Under the pieces are notes generated by a model. The model saw only the letters and a program-made list of their open reading frames with translations. It had not been told where the DNA came from and made no database searches. From assembly GCF_000372725.1 (NCBI RefSeq), contig NW_005199305.1, positions 23,480-87,479 of the forward strand: DNA of 64,000 bases, in the 5' to 3' direction. Source of the stretch: Emiliania huxleyi CCMP1516. Taxonomy: Eukaryota > Haptophyta > Isochrysidales > Noelaerhabdaceae. Position 1 is the stretch's first letter. Each line of letters begins with the position of its first letter. The translations under genes and the position numbers were made by a program. Of this stretch, positions 39,966 through 49,840 are shown piece after piece.

Positions 39966-41204
39966 TCAGCTGGCCGCGACGGCGAATGTCGATCGCAGCG
40001 CCTTGAGCGCCTTGCCGGCGCGGCGCCACTCGTCGGGGAAGGCGTCCACTACCGCTCGTGGATCTCGTAGAGCGAGAGGACGAGGAGCGCCGCCCGGCCG
40101 CGCGCGAGCCGCCGCGGGGAAGAGCGAGTGGCTTGCCGGCGACCACGGCGCCGCCGCCCGCCGGATCAGCGCCGCCGCCTCGCCCTCGCTGCCCGCGGCG
40201 CGCCGCAGCGGCGTCGGCTCGCCCTCGTGCAAGCTTGCGCCGCTGCGCAGGAGGGAGGTGGCGCGGGCGGCGGTGAGGGTCTCAAGGTGCGCGAGCGGCG
40301 TCCAGCCGCGGCTGGCGACCAGCCAGGCGGCGAGGTCGGCGTGGCCTTCTTCGGTTGCAATCTCCTCGGGCGTGCCGAAGGGCGTAGCGGCGCGGGAGGC
40401 GCCGTAGGAGGAGAGGAGCTTGGCGACCTCGAGGTGGCCGTCCTGGCACGCCGCGAACAGCGGCGTGGCGCCTTGCTCATCGGCCTGGTCGATCGCCGCG
40501 CCAGCCACGCGGAGCAGCCGGGCGATCTCGAGGTGGCCGTTGAAGCATGCCATGATCAGCGGCGTGGCGCCGCTCTGCTTGGCTTGGTTGATCGCCGCGC
40601 CAGCCTCGAGGAGCAGCCGGGCGATCTCGAGGTGGCCGTTGAAGCATGCCATGATCAGCGGCGTGGCGCCGTCGTTGCGGGCTTGGTTGACCGCCGCGCC
40701 AGCGTCGCGCAGCAGCTGGACGCACTCGAGGCGGCCCTCCTGGCACGCCGCGAACAGCGGCGTGCGGCCTTCGGCGTCTGCATGAGCCACCGCCGCGCCA
40801 GCCTCGAGAAGCAGTCGGGCGATCTCGAGGTGGCCCTTGTCGCACGCGATGGACAGCGGCGTGACGCCTCTGGGGTCTGCTTGGTTGGTCGCCGCGCCAG
40901 CCTCGCGGAGCAGCCGGGCGCACTCGAGGTGGCCCTGGAGGCACGCAATATACAGCGCGGAAGCGCCGCCGCTAGTCGTCGCCCCGACGCTCGCGCCGCC
41001 TGCCAGCAGCAGCCGCACCGCCTCGGCCTGCCCGTGCCGAGCGGCCCAGGTGAGCAGCGTGTCCTGCTTCTCGGTGTCGTGCCGCGCGTCGAGCTGGGCC
41101 GCGAGCGACGTGCCGCGCGTCCGCCGCCCGGAGAGGAAGGCGCGCAGCCAGGCCAGGTCGCCCCGAGCCAGGTCGGCGAGCTTGGTTGGGAGGGCGCCGC
41201 TCAT
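39966..41204 (-). CDS. Ankyrin-repeat protein ANK-3 with altered C-terminus
   Basis: The start at 41204 (MSGALPTKLADLARGDLAWL) matches the ANK-2 start. About seven ankyrin repeats follow, then the family module through PWSPASHSLFPAAARAR. There a 4-bp insertion relative to ANK-2 (near 40,096) shifts the frame. The usual ALLVLSLYEIHER is replaced by PGGAPRPLALRDPRAVVDAF, ending KALKALRSTFAVAAS at 39,966. In the original frame a stop would follow directly after LYEIHER, and the downstream DNA differs from the sisters. The 3' end therefore looks recombined. Two adjacent repeats (TPLIMACFNGHLEIARLL) are identical, pointing to recent internal duplication. Confidence 0.85.
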   Translation of the reverse strand: MSGALPTKLADLARGDLAWLRAFLSGRRTRGTSLAAQLDARHDTEKQDTLLTWAARHGQAEAVRLLLAGGASVGATTSGGASALYIACLQGHLECARLLREAGAATNQADPRGVTPLSIACDKGHLEIARLLLEAGAAVAHADAEGRTPLFAACQEGRLECVQLLRDAGAAVNQARNDGATPLIMACFNGHLEIARLLLEAGAAINQAKQSGATPLIMACFNGHLEIARLLRVAGAAIDQADEQGATPLFAACQDGHLEVAKLLSSYGASRAATPFGTPEEIATEEGHADLAAWLVASRGWTPLAHLETLTAARATSLLRSGASLHEGEPTPLRRAAGSEGEAAALIRRAAAPWSPASHSLFPAAARARPGGAPRPLALRDPRAVVDAFPDEWRRAGKALKALRSTFAVAAS

Positions 41205-41544
41205 GCCGCCAGAAAGAAGAAAAACTCTGCGAATCCGGGCAGCGCCCGGAGAAAAAAAAGGCGAGGCGGTGTGCCACGGAGGGAGCAGCGGTGTTCGTTG
41301 CGTCTCTTGAGGGGGGGGGGGGGGTGGATCCTGCTTGTGCTTTTGTGTGTCCATTGGTCAGAATATGTGTGCGTCACTGTGTGGCGGTGTGGCCGATTTA
41401 TTTTCGATTTCGTACAGATACAGACTCTCCTCACACTCAGGCGCTCACACCGGGTTGAAGCTCACTCGATCTGGCAGCACATCTAGCCACCACTTCAGCA
41501 ACAAGGATTGCTGCACTCGCTCATCCCTCCTCTCTACGTGTACG
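41205..41544. other. Intergenic, no gene seen
   Basis: Contains poly-G/A runs (41,250-41,260 and 41,311-41,324). It is the 5' flank of ANK-3 and the 3' flank of the armadillo gene. Confidence 0.6.
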
Positions 41545-42579
41545 TCACGGCAGATCTGCGCAAACCTCCGACGAGGAACTGCGGGAGAGCCCTGCGGTTA
41601 CCTCCGCCGCTGAGGAATCATGGGAGAGCGCTGAGGAGGAGAATCGAGCACTGTCCCACCCTCCCCACCCGCCGCTCCAGCGCGGAAAGCTTCCCAGCCG
41701 GGGCAACTGCGTCGCGGGCGCCTTTCCGAAGGTCACCCGCTTTTCCGTCCTCTCTGGCGTTGGAGAGAGGCCCTTGAGGTTCTGGAGGATCGCAGCGACC
41801 ACGCCGTTGCAGCACCCCGGCGCCTGCAGTGAGCCAATCACCACGTCGACCGCGCCCGCGTCGACCGCCCTCTGCCTGCGGACCGAGACGGCTGCGTCGG
41901 GGCCGACCGTCAGCTTGAAGAGGACGGATGCGCCTCCCCCCTGCACGCCGGCTTCGTGCGGGAGAAACCTCATGGCAGCCACGACCGCCTCGATTGCTCC
42001 CGCCTCGACCGCGCGCTGCTTTCGTTCGAGATCCTCGCTCTCGATGCCAAGAGCAAGGTTGTCTAGCGCCTGGCAGCCTCCCCCCTGTACACCCACATCT
42101 TCGTGAGCCTCCATCGCAGCCACGATGGCCTCGATCGCACCCGCATCGGCCGCCCGCCACAAGCACGACATGCCATCGATACCGCCAGTGAGCTTGGACA
42201 GCGCCCAGCAACCCTCTTCCTGAACGGCCTGCACCTGGCGGTGCGCCAGCATTGCAGCCACGACTGCCTCCAAAGCTCCCGTGTCAGCGACTGGAGGCGC
42301 AAGGGCCACCGGATTCGTGTCGGCAGCAACCGCGAGTTCACCAAGCCGTCTGCAGCACGCACTGGCCGCCGCCGCGTTGCCAATAAAAGCTTGCAACGAA
42401 GCCACAACTTCATCCGGCGACAGCGCATTCCCGTTGTGCAGCTGCGATATCAGCCGAAGTGCCTCGGGCATTGCGTTGAGCCTACCCGTCGACAGCCGAC
42501 GCTCGTACTCGGTCTGCTGGTGGAAGAGCTCTGCCACGTCGGCCTCCACAACCGGATCCAAGACGTCCTCCGGGACCAT
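41545..42579 (-). CDS. Armadillo-type repeat protein
   Basis: A single exon of 344 residues starting at 42579. It holds four to five ~45-residue armadillo-like repeats with the motif AVDAGAIEAVVAAMxxHxxx-GVQxxGCxAL: GALEAVVAAMLAHRQVQAVQ, GAIEAIVAAMEAHEDVGVQG and GAIEAVVAAMRFLPHEAGVQ. The N-terminus (VLDPVVEADVAELFHQQTEY) is helical. The C-terminus is Ser-rich and probably disordered. Armadillo solenoids bind proteins or peptides; no partner can be read here. The repeat style resembles LRRK2/VAC8-type arrays. Confidence 0.85.
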   Translation of the reverse strand: MVPEDVLDPVVEADVAELFHQQTEYERRLSTGRLNAMPEALRLISQLHNGNALSPDEVVASLQAFIGNAAAASACCRRLGELAVAADTNPVALAPPVADTGALEAVVAAMLAHRQVQAVQEEGCWALSKLTGGIDGMSCLWRAADAGAIEAIVAAMEAHEDVGVQGGGCQALDNLALGIESEDLERKQRAVEAGAIEAVVAAMRFLPHEAGVQGGGASVLFKLTVGPDAAVSVRRQRAVDAGAVDVVIGSLQAPGCCNGVVAAILQNLKGLSPTPERTEKRVTFGKAPATQLPRLGSFPRWSGGWGGWDSARFSSSALSHDSSAAEVTAGLSRSSSSEVCADLP

Positions 42580-42737
42580 GCAAACCGCGCGGCGGCCGCT
42601 ATCCTTGCGTCCGTGGGCCTCGTGGTCAGAAGGGCGCAGATCCTAGTTCATTTCCACCGCCTTTCACGATCCACGAGGCGCTCACAGCGGGGGGTGGAAC
42701 CCCCCAAACATAGATCCGAGCAGACTTATCGACATTC

Positions 42738-43450
42738 TCAGAAGAAAAGGATTGCACATCGAGGACATGCGACTGGTGACCAAGTTGGACCTCGATGGTA
42801 CTGACTGGGAATTATCATTGGAGCACACACATACCTACCTCTTGGCGACGCGGGTGCCGCCGAGATTGCCGTGGTGCTGCGCACCAGCAGGGTGCTCACC
42901 GACCTCAAGCTCAGCAACATGAACATCGGCCCCGAGGGTGTCAAGGCGCTAGCAGCCGCTCTTCGCGTCAACGAGGTGCTGACCACCCTCAACCTCAGAT
43001 AACCCCCTCACACCGATGAAGGGGTCATCAGCGTTGTGCGAGTCGAGCGGAAGCGCAATAAGATAACCTCGTTGACCTTAGATGATTGCAGCATCGGCCC
43101 GGATAGCATTGGAGAGATTGCTAAGTATGTGTTGGAGAGCAAGGTGCTGACCGAGCTCAGTCTTGGTGGGGAGGACGATATCGGTGACAAGGGCGCCATC
43201 GCGTTCGCAACAACAGGGTGCTGAAAAGTCTAGGGGGGGGGGTCCCGACCCCCTCAGAGGCTTCACCACATACTAGGGGCGGGGGGGGTGGGGCGTGGAG
43301 AGAAGTGCGCCCCCCTCCCTGGAAGCGATGTGCGCCTGCTCAGGCTGAAGCTAAACTACAACGGCATCGATTTTCTGGGCTTAGAGATCCTAGCCTCGAC
43401 TCTTCGCGTGAATAAGGTGCTGACCGAACTCTGGCTCAGCGACCAAGGGA
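42738..43450 (+). pseudogene. Leucine-rich-repeat (RNI-type) gene remnant
   Basis: Three frame-shifted pieces carry ribonuclease-inhibitor-type LRRs: GAAEIAVVLRTSRVLTDLKL with ALAAALRVNEVLTTLNLR and a stop; ITSLTLDDCSIGPDSIGEIA with VLTELSLGGEDDIGDKGAIA and a stop; and LRLKLNYNGIDFLGLEILAS with VLTELWLSDQ. Between the last two sits a G-rich insertion (43,232-43,297). Gaps, stops and missing ends indicate decay. Introns could explain some breaks but not the stops inside repeats. Confidence 0.7.
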
Positions 43451-44568
43451 CTTGGTACGAGTTCAACAGGGGCGATATAGAGAGAGTGAAACTGCGTGCG
43501 GATGGCGACCCGCGCCGGCGTAATAATTCTTAACCTGGATCTTCTTTAAAAAAAAGGTTGATGGTGCTGCCTCGAGGAAGGGAATGGCGTCCATCTCTGT
43601 TTGGAAAGCGGAATTCCTTGAACAGTCTGTGCAGTTTCTTCTTCTTCGCACTTCGCTTGTTTTTCACCCTAAACCCACGTCGCGCAAAGTGTCGCGCACC
43701 CCATGCGCGCACCCCCACGCCCCACCCTCGCGCGCACGAGGCACGTGCCATCCGTGAATGAAGCACGACCGCAACACACACACACGAGCTGGTGCGGACG
43801 GAGTGCCACACAGCAGTCCTGTGAAGAGGAACATCGCCAGCTGCTTGGCATTCAAACAGATCGACAAACACACAGATTTACCACAGTCCACAAGCACAGC
43901 AGCTTTGAGCGCTCGCCTTTTTCTTTCCCCTCCTTTGCACCCGAATTACCTTAGTGAATTGCCGCTATTCAACCGGAGGACTGCCTTAGCCAGCACGACA
44001 GACCCATCTTCAGCGATGCTCCTGGTGGATGTCCTCCTCAGTGTGACCGCCCTGACATCGCTTGCCGTCCCAATCGCCTACGTCAAGGGACAATGGCTCG
44101 CGAGCAGTCGAGGGTTCTCACTCGGCGGGCAGGGCACAGACGCCGCACGAGAAAGGTGCAGTGTCGCTTGGTGCGGGAGATGCACGGGTCGTGTCTGCTC
44201 AAGGATACGTCCACGCGGAGCCACGTGACCCGGCCCGCACGTGGCCTCTACAGATCGTGTTGATATTCCGCTTGTACTCTTTGTGTGTTTACGCCGGCAG
44301 CAGAGCGTTGTCCCTGTGCGTGTGTGGACCGACTCTTTGCGCGCCCAGTGGCGATGGAGTCTAAAATGGGTCGTTGGGTGCGTGACTACCCTCATGGCTG
44401 ACGGATTGCTTGCTTGCTTGCGAGGTGTGCGTGTGCGCTTTTTTTGTCCGCGTGTCGATGTGTCCGTTCCAGTGTCCCCCAGTCCACACGTCCTTGTCGT
44501 GCCAGTGTGCTGTGAGAGAGAGGTAAGTAAGTACCACCTTCGTAAGGAAGTAATGAGGTGAAGAACGG
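43451..44568. other. No supported gene; possible first exon near 44,015
   Basis: An ATG at 44,015 opens LLVDVLLSVTALTSLAVPIA, a hydrophobic segment that could begin a gene, but no in-frame continuation is convincing. The rest is mixed low-complexity sequence. Confidence 0.35.
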
Positions 44569-45835
44569 GCGGCAGGAAGACAGCCGCGCTCGCCGGCGAC
44601 GCCAACGAGGCATCATCCGCCCGCAGGAAGGGTGCAGGAGAGGATGGCCGACGCAAGGCCAAGAAGAACCCAGACCAGGCGCGAAGAGCCGCGACGACCA
44701 CTGGCTCCGGCCTCTCCAAGTCGGCGCCGCTGCGCGGAGGAGGTGGCGGGCCGTCGGCAACCGCCACGCTGAGGCACTCGCTCGCGCCCGGCGGCAAGGG
44801 CACGATGGCTGACGAGCTCGACATGTCGGACCTGAACTCCAGCATTGAGATCGATGCCGGCCACGCTGATCGCTCACTCGACGCGTCCGACTCGTTCGAG
44901 CTGGAGGAGCTCGGCCGCGGCTCGGCCGCCCCTGCCTCCTCCTCTTCGAAGGCGGCCTCCAAGACGCGTGCACCGGCGCTGGCCGCCACGGCGCGCGCGC
45001 CGCCCGAGAAGGAGGAGCTCGAGTACTCGATGTCCTTCGAGGCCGACGCCCTCCCGCCGACTGCGCCGCAAGAGCCGACGGCGCTCACGCCGGCGCTGTC
45101 CGTCCCTGTCGCGCAGCCGGGCGCTACTCCGCCGGCCGCTCCGCAAGCTGCTCCGCCGGGGCCGGTCGCAGCCCCGTCGCGCGTCAACCTCTCCAACATC
45201 AAGCCGCTCGTGGCGAGGGCGGCCCCGCCGCCGCCCTCCCACCCAACCGCCGCCTCCGCGCCGCCCACCCCGCCAGTGGCGATAGTGGCGGGCGGCGGCG
45301 TGGGCGGTGGGTGGGCGGCGGCGGCCGACGCGACACGTTTCGAGGCGGCGCTGTCGGCCGCGGAGGACGCGCGGCGGCAGGCGGAGGCGAGCGAGCGGCA
45401 GAGCAGGGCGCAGGTGCGCGAGGCGAGGGCCGAGGTGCCGGAGACGTGGCGAGGTTTGCCGGTCAGCTGTGAAGTCGGGTGCTGGCTGAGGACGCGACTT
45501 CTTCGTAGGCGGCGGACGCGCGCGAGGCGCTCGACCGACTCCGCTCGCTGACGCGCGAGGGCCCGTCCGGCGGCGCGCACGTGGCGCACGAGATCGAGGT
45601 GCAGCAGCTGCACGCGCGCCTCGCCGGCGCGCTAAGCGCGGACGAGCTGGCTACGATGGCTCGCTCTGGCCCGCTGGTCGCTCAGACAGACCTGAGGTTG
45701 GGGCGCGGAGCTTCGCCGCTCTATACCGATCCTCTGCAAACGAACGAAGCTCCGCCCCCTCCCCTCCCCGTCGCCCGTGGGCGTGGCTGGTCACGGAAAA
45801 TGAGAGCCAGGCTACGTCGCAGACGTTGCATTTAG
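44569..45835 (+). CDS. Low-complexity coiled-coil protein, 5' end unresolved
   Basis: Coding character starts at TAALAGDANEASSARRKGAG and passes through GKGTMADELDMSDLNSSIEI, a Ser/Asp-rich segment and a long Pro/Ala-rich linker. A coiled coil follows (RFEAALSAAEDARRQAEASE). Intron 45,435-45,508 (GT-AG) joins ARAE to AADAREALDRLRSLTREGPS. A further helix (EVQQLHARLAGALSADELAT) precedes a stop at 45,835. An internal ATG at 44,805 is a possible start, but the upstream frame looks coding, so an earlier exon probably exists. The shape resembles cytoskeletal or basal-body coiled-coil proteins. Family not identified. Confidence 0.6.
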
Positions 45836-46146
45836 AGAGCGCGCGCGAGAGACGAGTGTACACAGTGCGTGCGCGTACACACGAGAGGAGCCAGGGTCAC
45901 GATGGTTACGTACCCCTTCCATATAGCCCATGGTCAAGTGTGTCAGAGGTATAGACCAGAGAGTGTGTGTCAAACCGGGACTGGGTATTAACAGGTATAA
46001 ACGGCACGCGCACTCAACTGGTCAAAGAGGGAGCAAGAGACAAACACAGCAGGAACACAAGCGCCTCCAAGCTGCCTTTGTACGCGAAAGAGGAGAGGCT
46101 TCCGCTGATTGAGGTAGGTAGGAGTGGCTATCCGCTGCTCAGCACC
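45836..46146. other. Intergenic, no gene seen
   Basis: Spacer between the coiled-coil gene (+) and the plastid protein gene (-). Confidence 0.6.
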
Positions 46147-47423
46147 TCATGGCGAGAAACCGTCCAACGACCTTCTCGCCTGCGAGGGTGGGAGCTCGAC
46201 GCTGAGGCACGTCTCGAGAAAGGTCGCCTGCGTGAGGACATTCTCGTCGCCGGTTTCCTCGAGAGCGCGCGCAAACCCCGTCTCGGCCTGCCGCCGCAGC
46301 TGCCGCACCCAAGTGGCGATGGCCGACGGCTCGATGAGCACCTGATGAGTGCGATGCGCAGAAAGAGCGTCGGAACCATGTCAGGCACGGGCAGGGCCAG
46401 CGTGGGCCATATCCCGTGTGCAGGGCAAGGAGCAAGAGCTACCTCCCCGCGGATGGCGAGCGGCTTGGACTCGAGCTCCGCCAGCACCGCCTCGACGTCC
46501 CCGTCGGGCGCGAGGCCGGCGGCCCTGCCAGAGATTTGGGTCGCTGTGAGAAACGCTGCCGTTGCACACCGCGCACCTATGCTGGCGGTGCTGCTACCGC
46601 CCCCCTGTCTCGACCCTAGGCTATTGGCGGCGCCTTGCGTGCCAGAATTCCTGGATGTACTCGCTCAAGGGACGCTGGGGGGGAAGGGGGCGGGGGTGAG
46701 CTGGGGATAGGGCGCGGGGCAGAGGCGGGCGGCGGGCGGCAAAACACCTGCGACGGTAGCAGCTCGAGGTCAAAGACGATGGAGCGAAGCGCGGTGCAGG
46801 TGGCGAGTCCGGCCAGCCGCTGCTCGTCGGGGAGCGCCTCGTGCGGTTGCCCCGTTGCGAGGATCGACAGCTCGTCTCGCCACACGGTCGCAATCTGCAG
46901 GCGGACGCAGAGGGTGACCCAGGCGGCAGGGGCACTGGCAATGGGCCTGCCGGCTGGTGCGTTGCAAGGGTGGCGGTTCCTGCTTGCGAGACTCCATGAG
47001 CCGGCGCGCAATCTTGTGCGGCTCGACCTCGCACATGTACCCTGGCATCGGCCGCTGAGCGGTGTACGGGTTGGAGGGACTCCCCTGCTGGAATCGCTGC
47101 ATCGGAACAAAGACATTCTCCGTCTGCGTTCTGAGCATCTCGTCGACGAAGCGCTGCGCGGCGCCGGGCTCAGTGTGCGACTTGGCGTAGGTCTCCCATG
47201 TCGCCTTGAGCCAGACGAGGAGCCCCTCCTCGTTCAGCGAGCGGAAGTGCTGCAGCTGGTGCTGAACGCTGGCCTCCATCAGCTGATCCTTGAGCGACAC
47301 CATCTCGGGCGCCTTGTCGAAGGAGAAGTACGCGACGGGCGGGCTCGCGCGGGGCCGCGCCGGGCCGTGAGGCCTCGCCGCCAGGTACCCCGCGCACGGC
47401 AGCGAGAGTGCGGCCACAAGCAT
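46147..47423 (-). CDS. Putative plastid protein of unknown function, five exons
   Basis: The start at 47423 gives a targeting leader (MLVAALSLPCAGYLAARPHG) with an Arg/Pro-rich stretch. It continues YFSFDKAPEMVSLKDQLMEA and GLLVWLKATWETYAKSHTEP. Later exons read IATVWRDELSILATGQPHEA, RPLSEYIQEFWHAR, AAGLAPDGDVEAVLAELESK and, last, IEPSAIATWVRQLRRQAETG, with the stop at 46,147. The exon 3/4 junction keeps frame only with a GC donor (GCAAG|GC). The exon 1/2 junction has no standard donor that I can find. The protein is mostly helical and soluble after the leader. Family not recognised; plastid location is inferred. Confidence 0.6.
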
Positions 47424-47602
47424 CGCGGCGCTCGTGCGTCCCCTCCGCTATGTCTTTCGCGATGACAAAAGCGAATATTCCGTTTTGCGGCTTGATGATT
47501 CGCGCCTTTTCAGTGTACGTCTTTTGGGTTACTGGGATGTAGCTTGAGCACTTGAGCACTGGATAGGGTCGATTCCGCATGGTACGGGACCCCTCACTGC
47601 CT

Positions 47603-47915
47603 GCCAGTGAGGGCGAGCCCATCGCTGTCACAGCTGTGGCAGCCGCACAGTAGGCTGTGTCAACTGTGCAGAGTGTGTGAGCAGCAGAGGAGCTGCTCTC
47701 CAGGCTTCAGGCGCAAAGAGCTGCATGCCACCGAAGGCGCTGTCGAGGTTCGCCGAGCGCGGCGCAGGTTGGGGGAAGCCGCCACCGACGAGCGCGTTGG
47801 ACTTTTCACTCCGGACAAAAAACGCGGCACAGCGGACGGTGCGGGGCGTGCCGCAAACTTAGCGGCGAGGCGCGGGACCGTCTGTGGCGAAGTGGGTCGC
47901 GTCCCCCGATTTCCG
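47603..47915 (+). repeat. Dispersed repeat family C, copy 2
   Basis: Direct-orientation copy of 17,163-17,480. It lies between the start of the plastid protein gene and the methyltransferase 3' end. Confidence 0.93.
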
Positions 47916-48000
47916 TCAACCCAGCATCCACACCCTTTACCGCTCACAGGTGTACAAAAGAGGGAAGGGGCTTGCCGCCACGCAGCTCCAGAGCCTCCCC

Positions 48001-48663
48001 TCACACGGTCTTCCTATAGCAAGAGATCACGGTCAGGACCTTGTCGGCGTAGTCGGGATTGTTCGGCAGGTATGGCCGCGGCTCCGTCTCTGTGAGCAGC
48101 TGCCAGGAGCCATTCGCGACCATCGCCTTCTCCGTCTCGAGCCACGCCAGCTTGTGGTCGGTGCGAATGTTGTAGCAGATGTGGCCGCCCGGCTTTGTCA
48201 CGCGCACAAACTCAGCGAGGACGCCCGACGACGGCGCTAGGTAGGTGAGTGTGCCGACGCAGCTCACCATGTCAAAGCTCTCGCACTCGAACGGCAGGCG
48301 CTGCGATAGGTCGAGCTGCTTGAGCTGGTCGTAGACCGAGCGGCTCGCTGCGATTTCGAGCAGCTTCGGGGACAGGTCTGCGCCGGTGATGTCCGCATTC
48401 TTGAAGCCTGCCGCGCGGAGCTCGCGCCCAGAGAGGCCGTCGCCGGCGCCCGCGTCGAGGATTTTGCCAGAGAACGAAGGAGCGTCGTCTGCGAGGCTCG
48501 CCAGCGCCGCAGCAATCTCGTGCGGCATCGTGTAGCCCCAAGACTCGACCGAGGTCGTGTATCCATCGCCCCAGTCATCGTAGAGCGCTCGCGCCTCCTC
48601 TGGCGCCATGCCTTTGCCGGCCTCTCCGCCCACGTCGCCCGAGGCCATGATTGATGTCGCCAT
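48001..48663 (-). CDS. SAM-dependent methyltransferase (METTL27/WBSCR27-like)
   Basis: Start chosen at 48663 (MATSIMASGDVGGEAGKGMA); the frame stays open upstream but is repeat-like. The N-terminal ALYDDWGDGYTTSVESWGY matches the YDxWxxxYD opening of the METTL27 group. Motif I is KILDAGAGDGLSGRELRAAG. Motif II acidic residue lies in ITGADLSPKLLEIA. PFECESFDMVSCVGTLTYLA gives motif IV, and the family's KPGGHICYNIR follows. About 220 residues, intact to SCYRKTV. The methyl acceptor is unknown. It is a single exon. Confidence 0.88.
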   Translation of the reverse strand: MATSIMASGDVGGEAGKGMAPEEARALYDDWGDGYTTSVESWGYTMPHEIAAALASLADDAPSFSGKILDAGAGDGLSGRELRAAGFKNADITGADLSPKLLEIAASRSVYDQLKQLDLSQRLPFECESFDMVSCVGTLTYLAPSSGVLAEFVRVTKPGGHICYNIRTDHKLAWLETEKAMVANGSWQLLTETEPRPYLPNNPDYADKVLTVISCYRKTV

Positions 48664-48973
48664 CCAAAATTGTCGCGCGGCCGAGTGTCCGGTGAGGTGG
48701 ACGTCCGCGCGTGAAGTGGAGACAGTCAGCTGCGGCGTGGAAGAAGCAGCGAGCCAGCGCCGGTGCTCTATACCCAGGCCGCTCCCCTCCCCCTCGCTTT
48801 TGCAAAATCCTAATAACTGCGCTCCAAGCATCCTGCAAAGGTGGGGACGTGTCTAGCGCACTCATGGCACTAAAAGAATTTTGCACCGAATTTGAACTGG
48901 CTCCACCCGAGCGCAGAGTCCAGAGACTGGGAGAGCACCGAACACAGTCCACGCCGACAGAAGCCTTGACGTG

Positions 48974-49735
48974 ATGTGTTTCTACACACTGCACGTGCGC
49001 ACACACACAATCGCGCGACCCACGAAGCTGAGCTTGGGCGTGAGAGCGTTTGCATTGCGCAGCTCGACGACCTGTGTACTGCTTCGCGCTGCTTCCGTAT
49101 GTCACTTTGGGGGTACTTATGGGGACATCATGCTCGAGAGCTTTCACCTTGCACACTTCCCGAATAGCATCGCCAGCAGATACCTAAGAGCAACCACTCG
49201 CTCAGGGGACTATGTCATCCTAGCGCGGGTTGTGCGAGAGTATAGGGCCAGCCACCCATCGATGGTCCCGCCGTCCGATGCAGCCATCCTGCACCTCCGG
49301 TGCGGAGACGTCCTCGATGGAAAGAAATTGCATGACGGCGTTCCCAGGGATATAATCTCGCACGGCGGCGTCCCCGGCGTGCTGCGCGATGGCCTGCGGC
49401 CCTATGTGAAATCGCTAAGTCATTTCGACCAGTACGTGCAGCAGCTCTCGACGCGGCACCTTATCCTCGTCGCTGGCACGCATATGCAGCTCGCGGAGAA
49501 CATCTGGCCGGCGAGCACTGAGTACATCAATGGTGTGCGGGACCATTTTCGAGCGAAAGGCTTTTTCGTGGAGCTCAGGATTGGGCAGCGGGCGGATGAC
49601 GACGTCGTGTACATGGCGCACGCTCCCTACTTTGTGAGCAGTGGCGGCGGCTTTAGCGGCGTCATCAGTGGGCTCGTCAAGCAGCTTGGTGGGCAGGCAA
49701 TCGATGGCCACCCCCATAATACAAGCAGACGATGA
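48974..49735 (+). CDS. Glycosyltransferase-like protein (HxRxGD type)
   Basis: 253 residues from the ATG at 48974; the first 25 residues look like leader or untranslated sequence, so the start is uncertain. The core reads DAAILHLRCGDVLDGKK, a H-x-R-x-G-D signature seen in fucosyltransferase-like folds. FDQYVQQLSTRHLILVAGTH follows. The C-terminal motif VVYMAHAPYFVSSGGGFSGV resembles the sugar-nucleotide binding loop with GGFS. A role in glycan assembly is inferred. Intact to a stop at 49,735. Confidence 0.55.
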   Translation: MCFYTLHVRTHTIARPTKLSLGVRAFALRSSTTCVLLRAASVCHFGGTYGDIMLESFHLAHFPNSIASRYLRATTRSGDYVILARVVREYRASHPSMVPPSDAAILHLRCGDVLDGKKLHDGVPRDIISHGGVPGVLRDGLRPYVKSLSHFDQYVQQLSTRHLILVAGTHMQLAENIWPASTEYINGVRDHFRAKGFFVELRIGQRADDDVVYMAHAPYFVSSGGGFSGVISGLVKQLGGQAIDGHPHNTSRR

Positions 49736-49840
49736 GCAATCGTTCGTCTGGCTTGTGTCTCGATTATTGTGTTGATGAAATATTTCTTTTTCTTTGACGG
49801 GGTCAATTCTTTTTTTATTTACAGGCCGCCGCCAAGGACC

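Noticed and set aside
44078-45613. 511-residue reverse frame
   Set aside because: The + strand carries the Ser/Asp-rich and coiled-coil protein with a frame-preserving GT-AG intron. The reverse frame is an Ala/Gly/Ser shadow.
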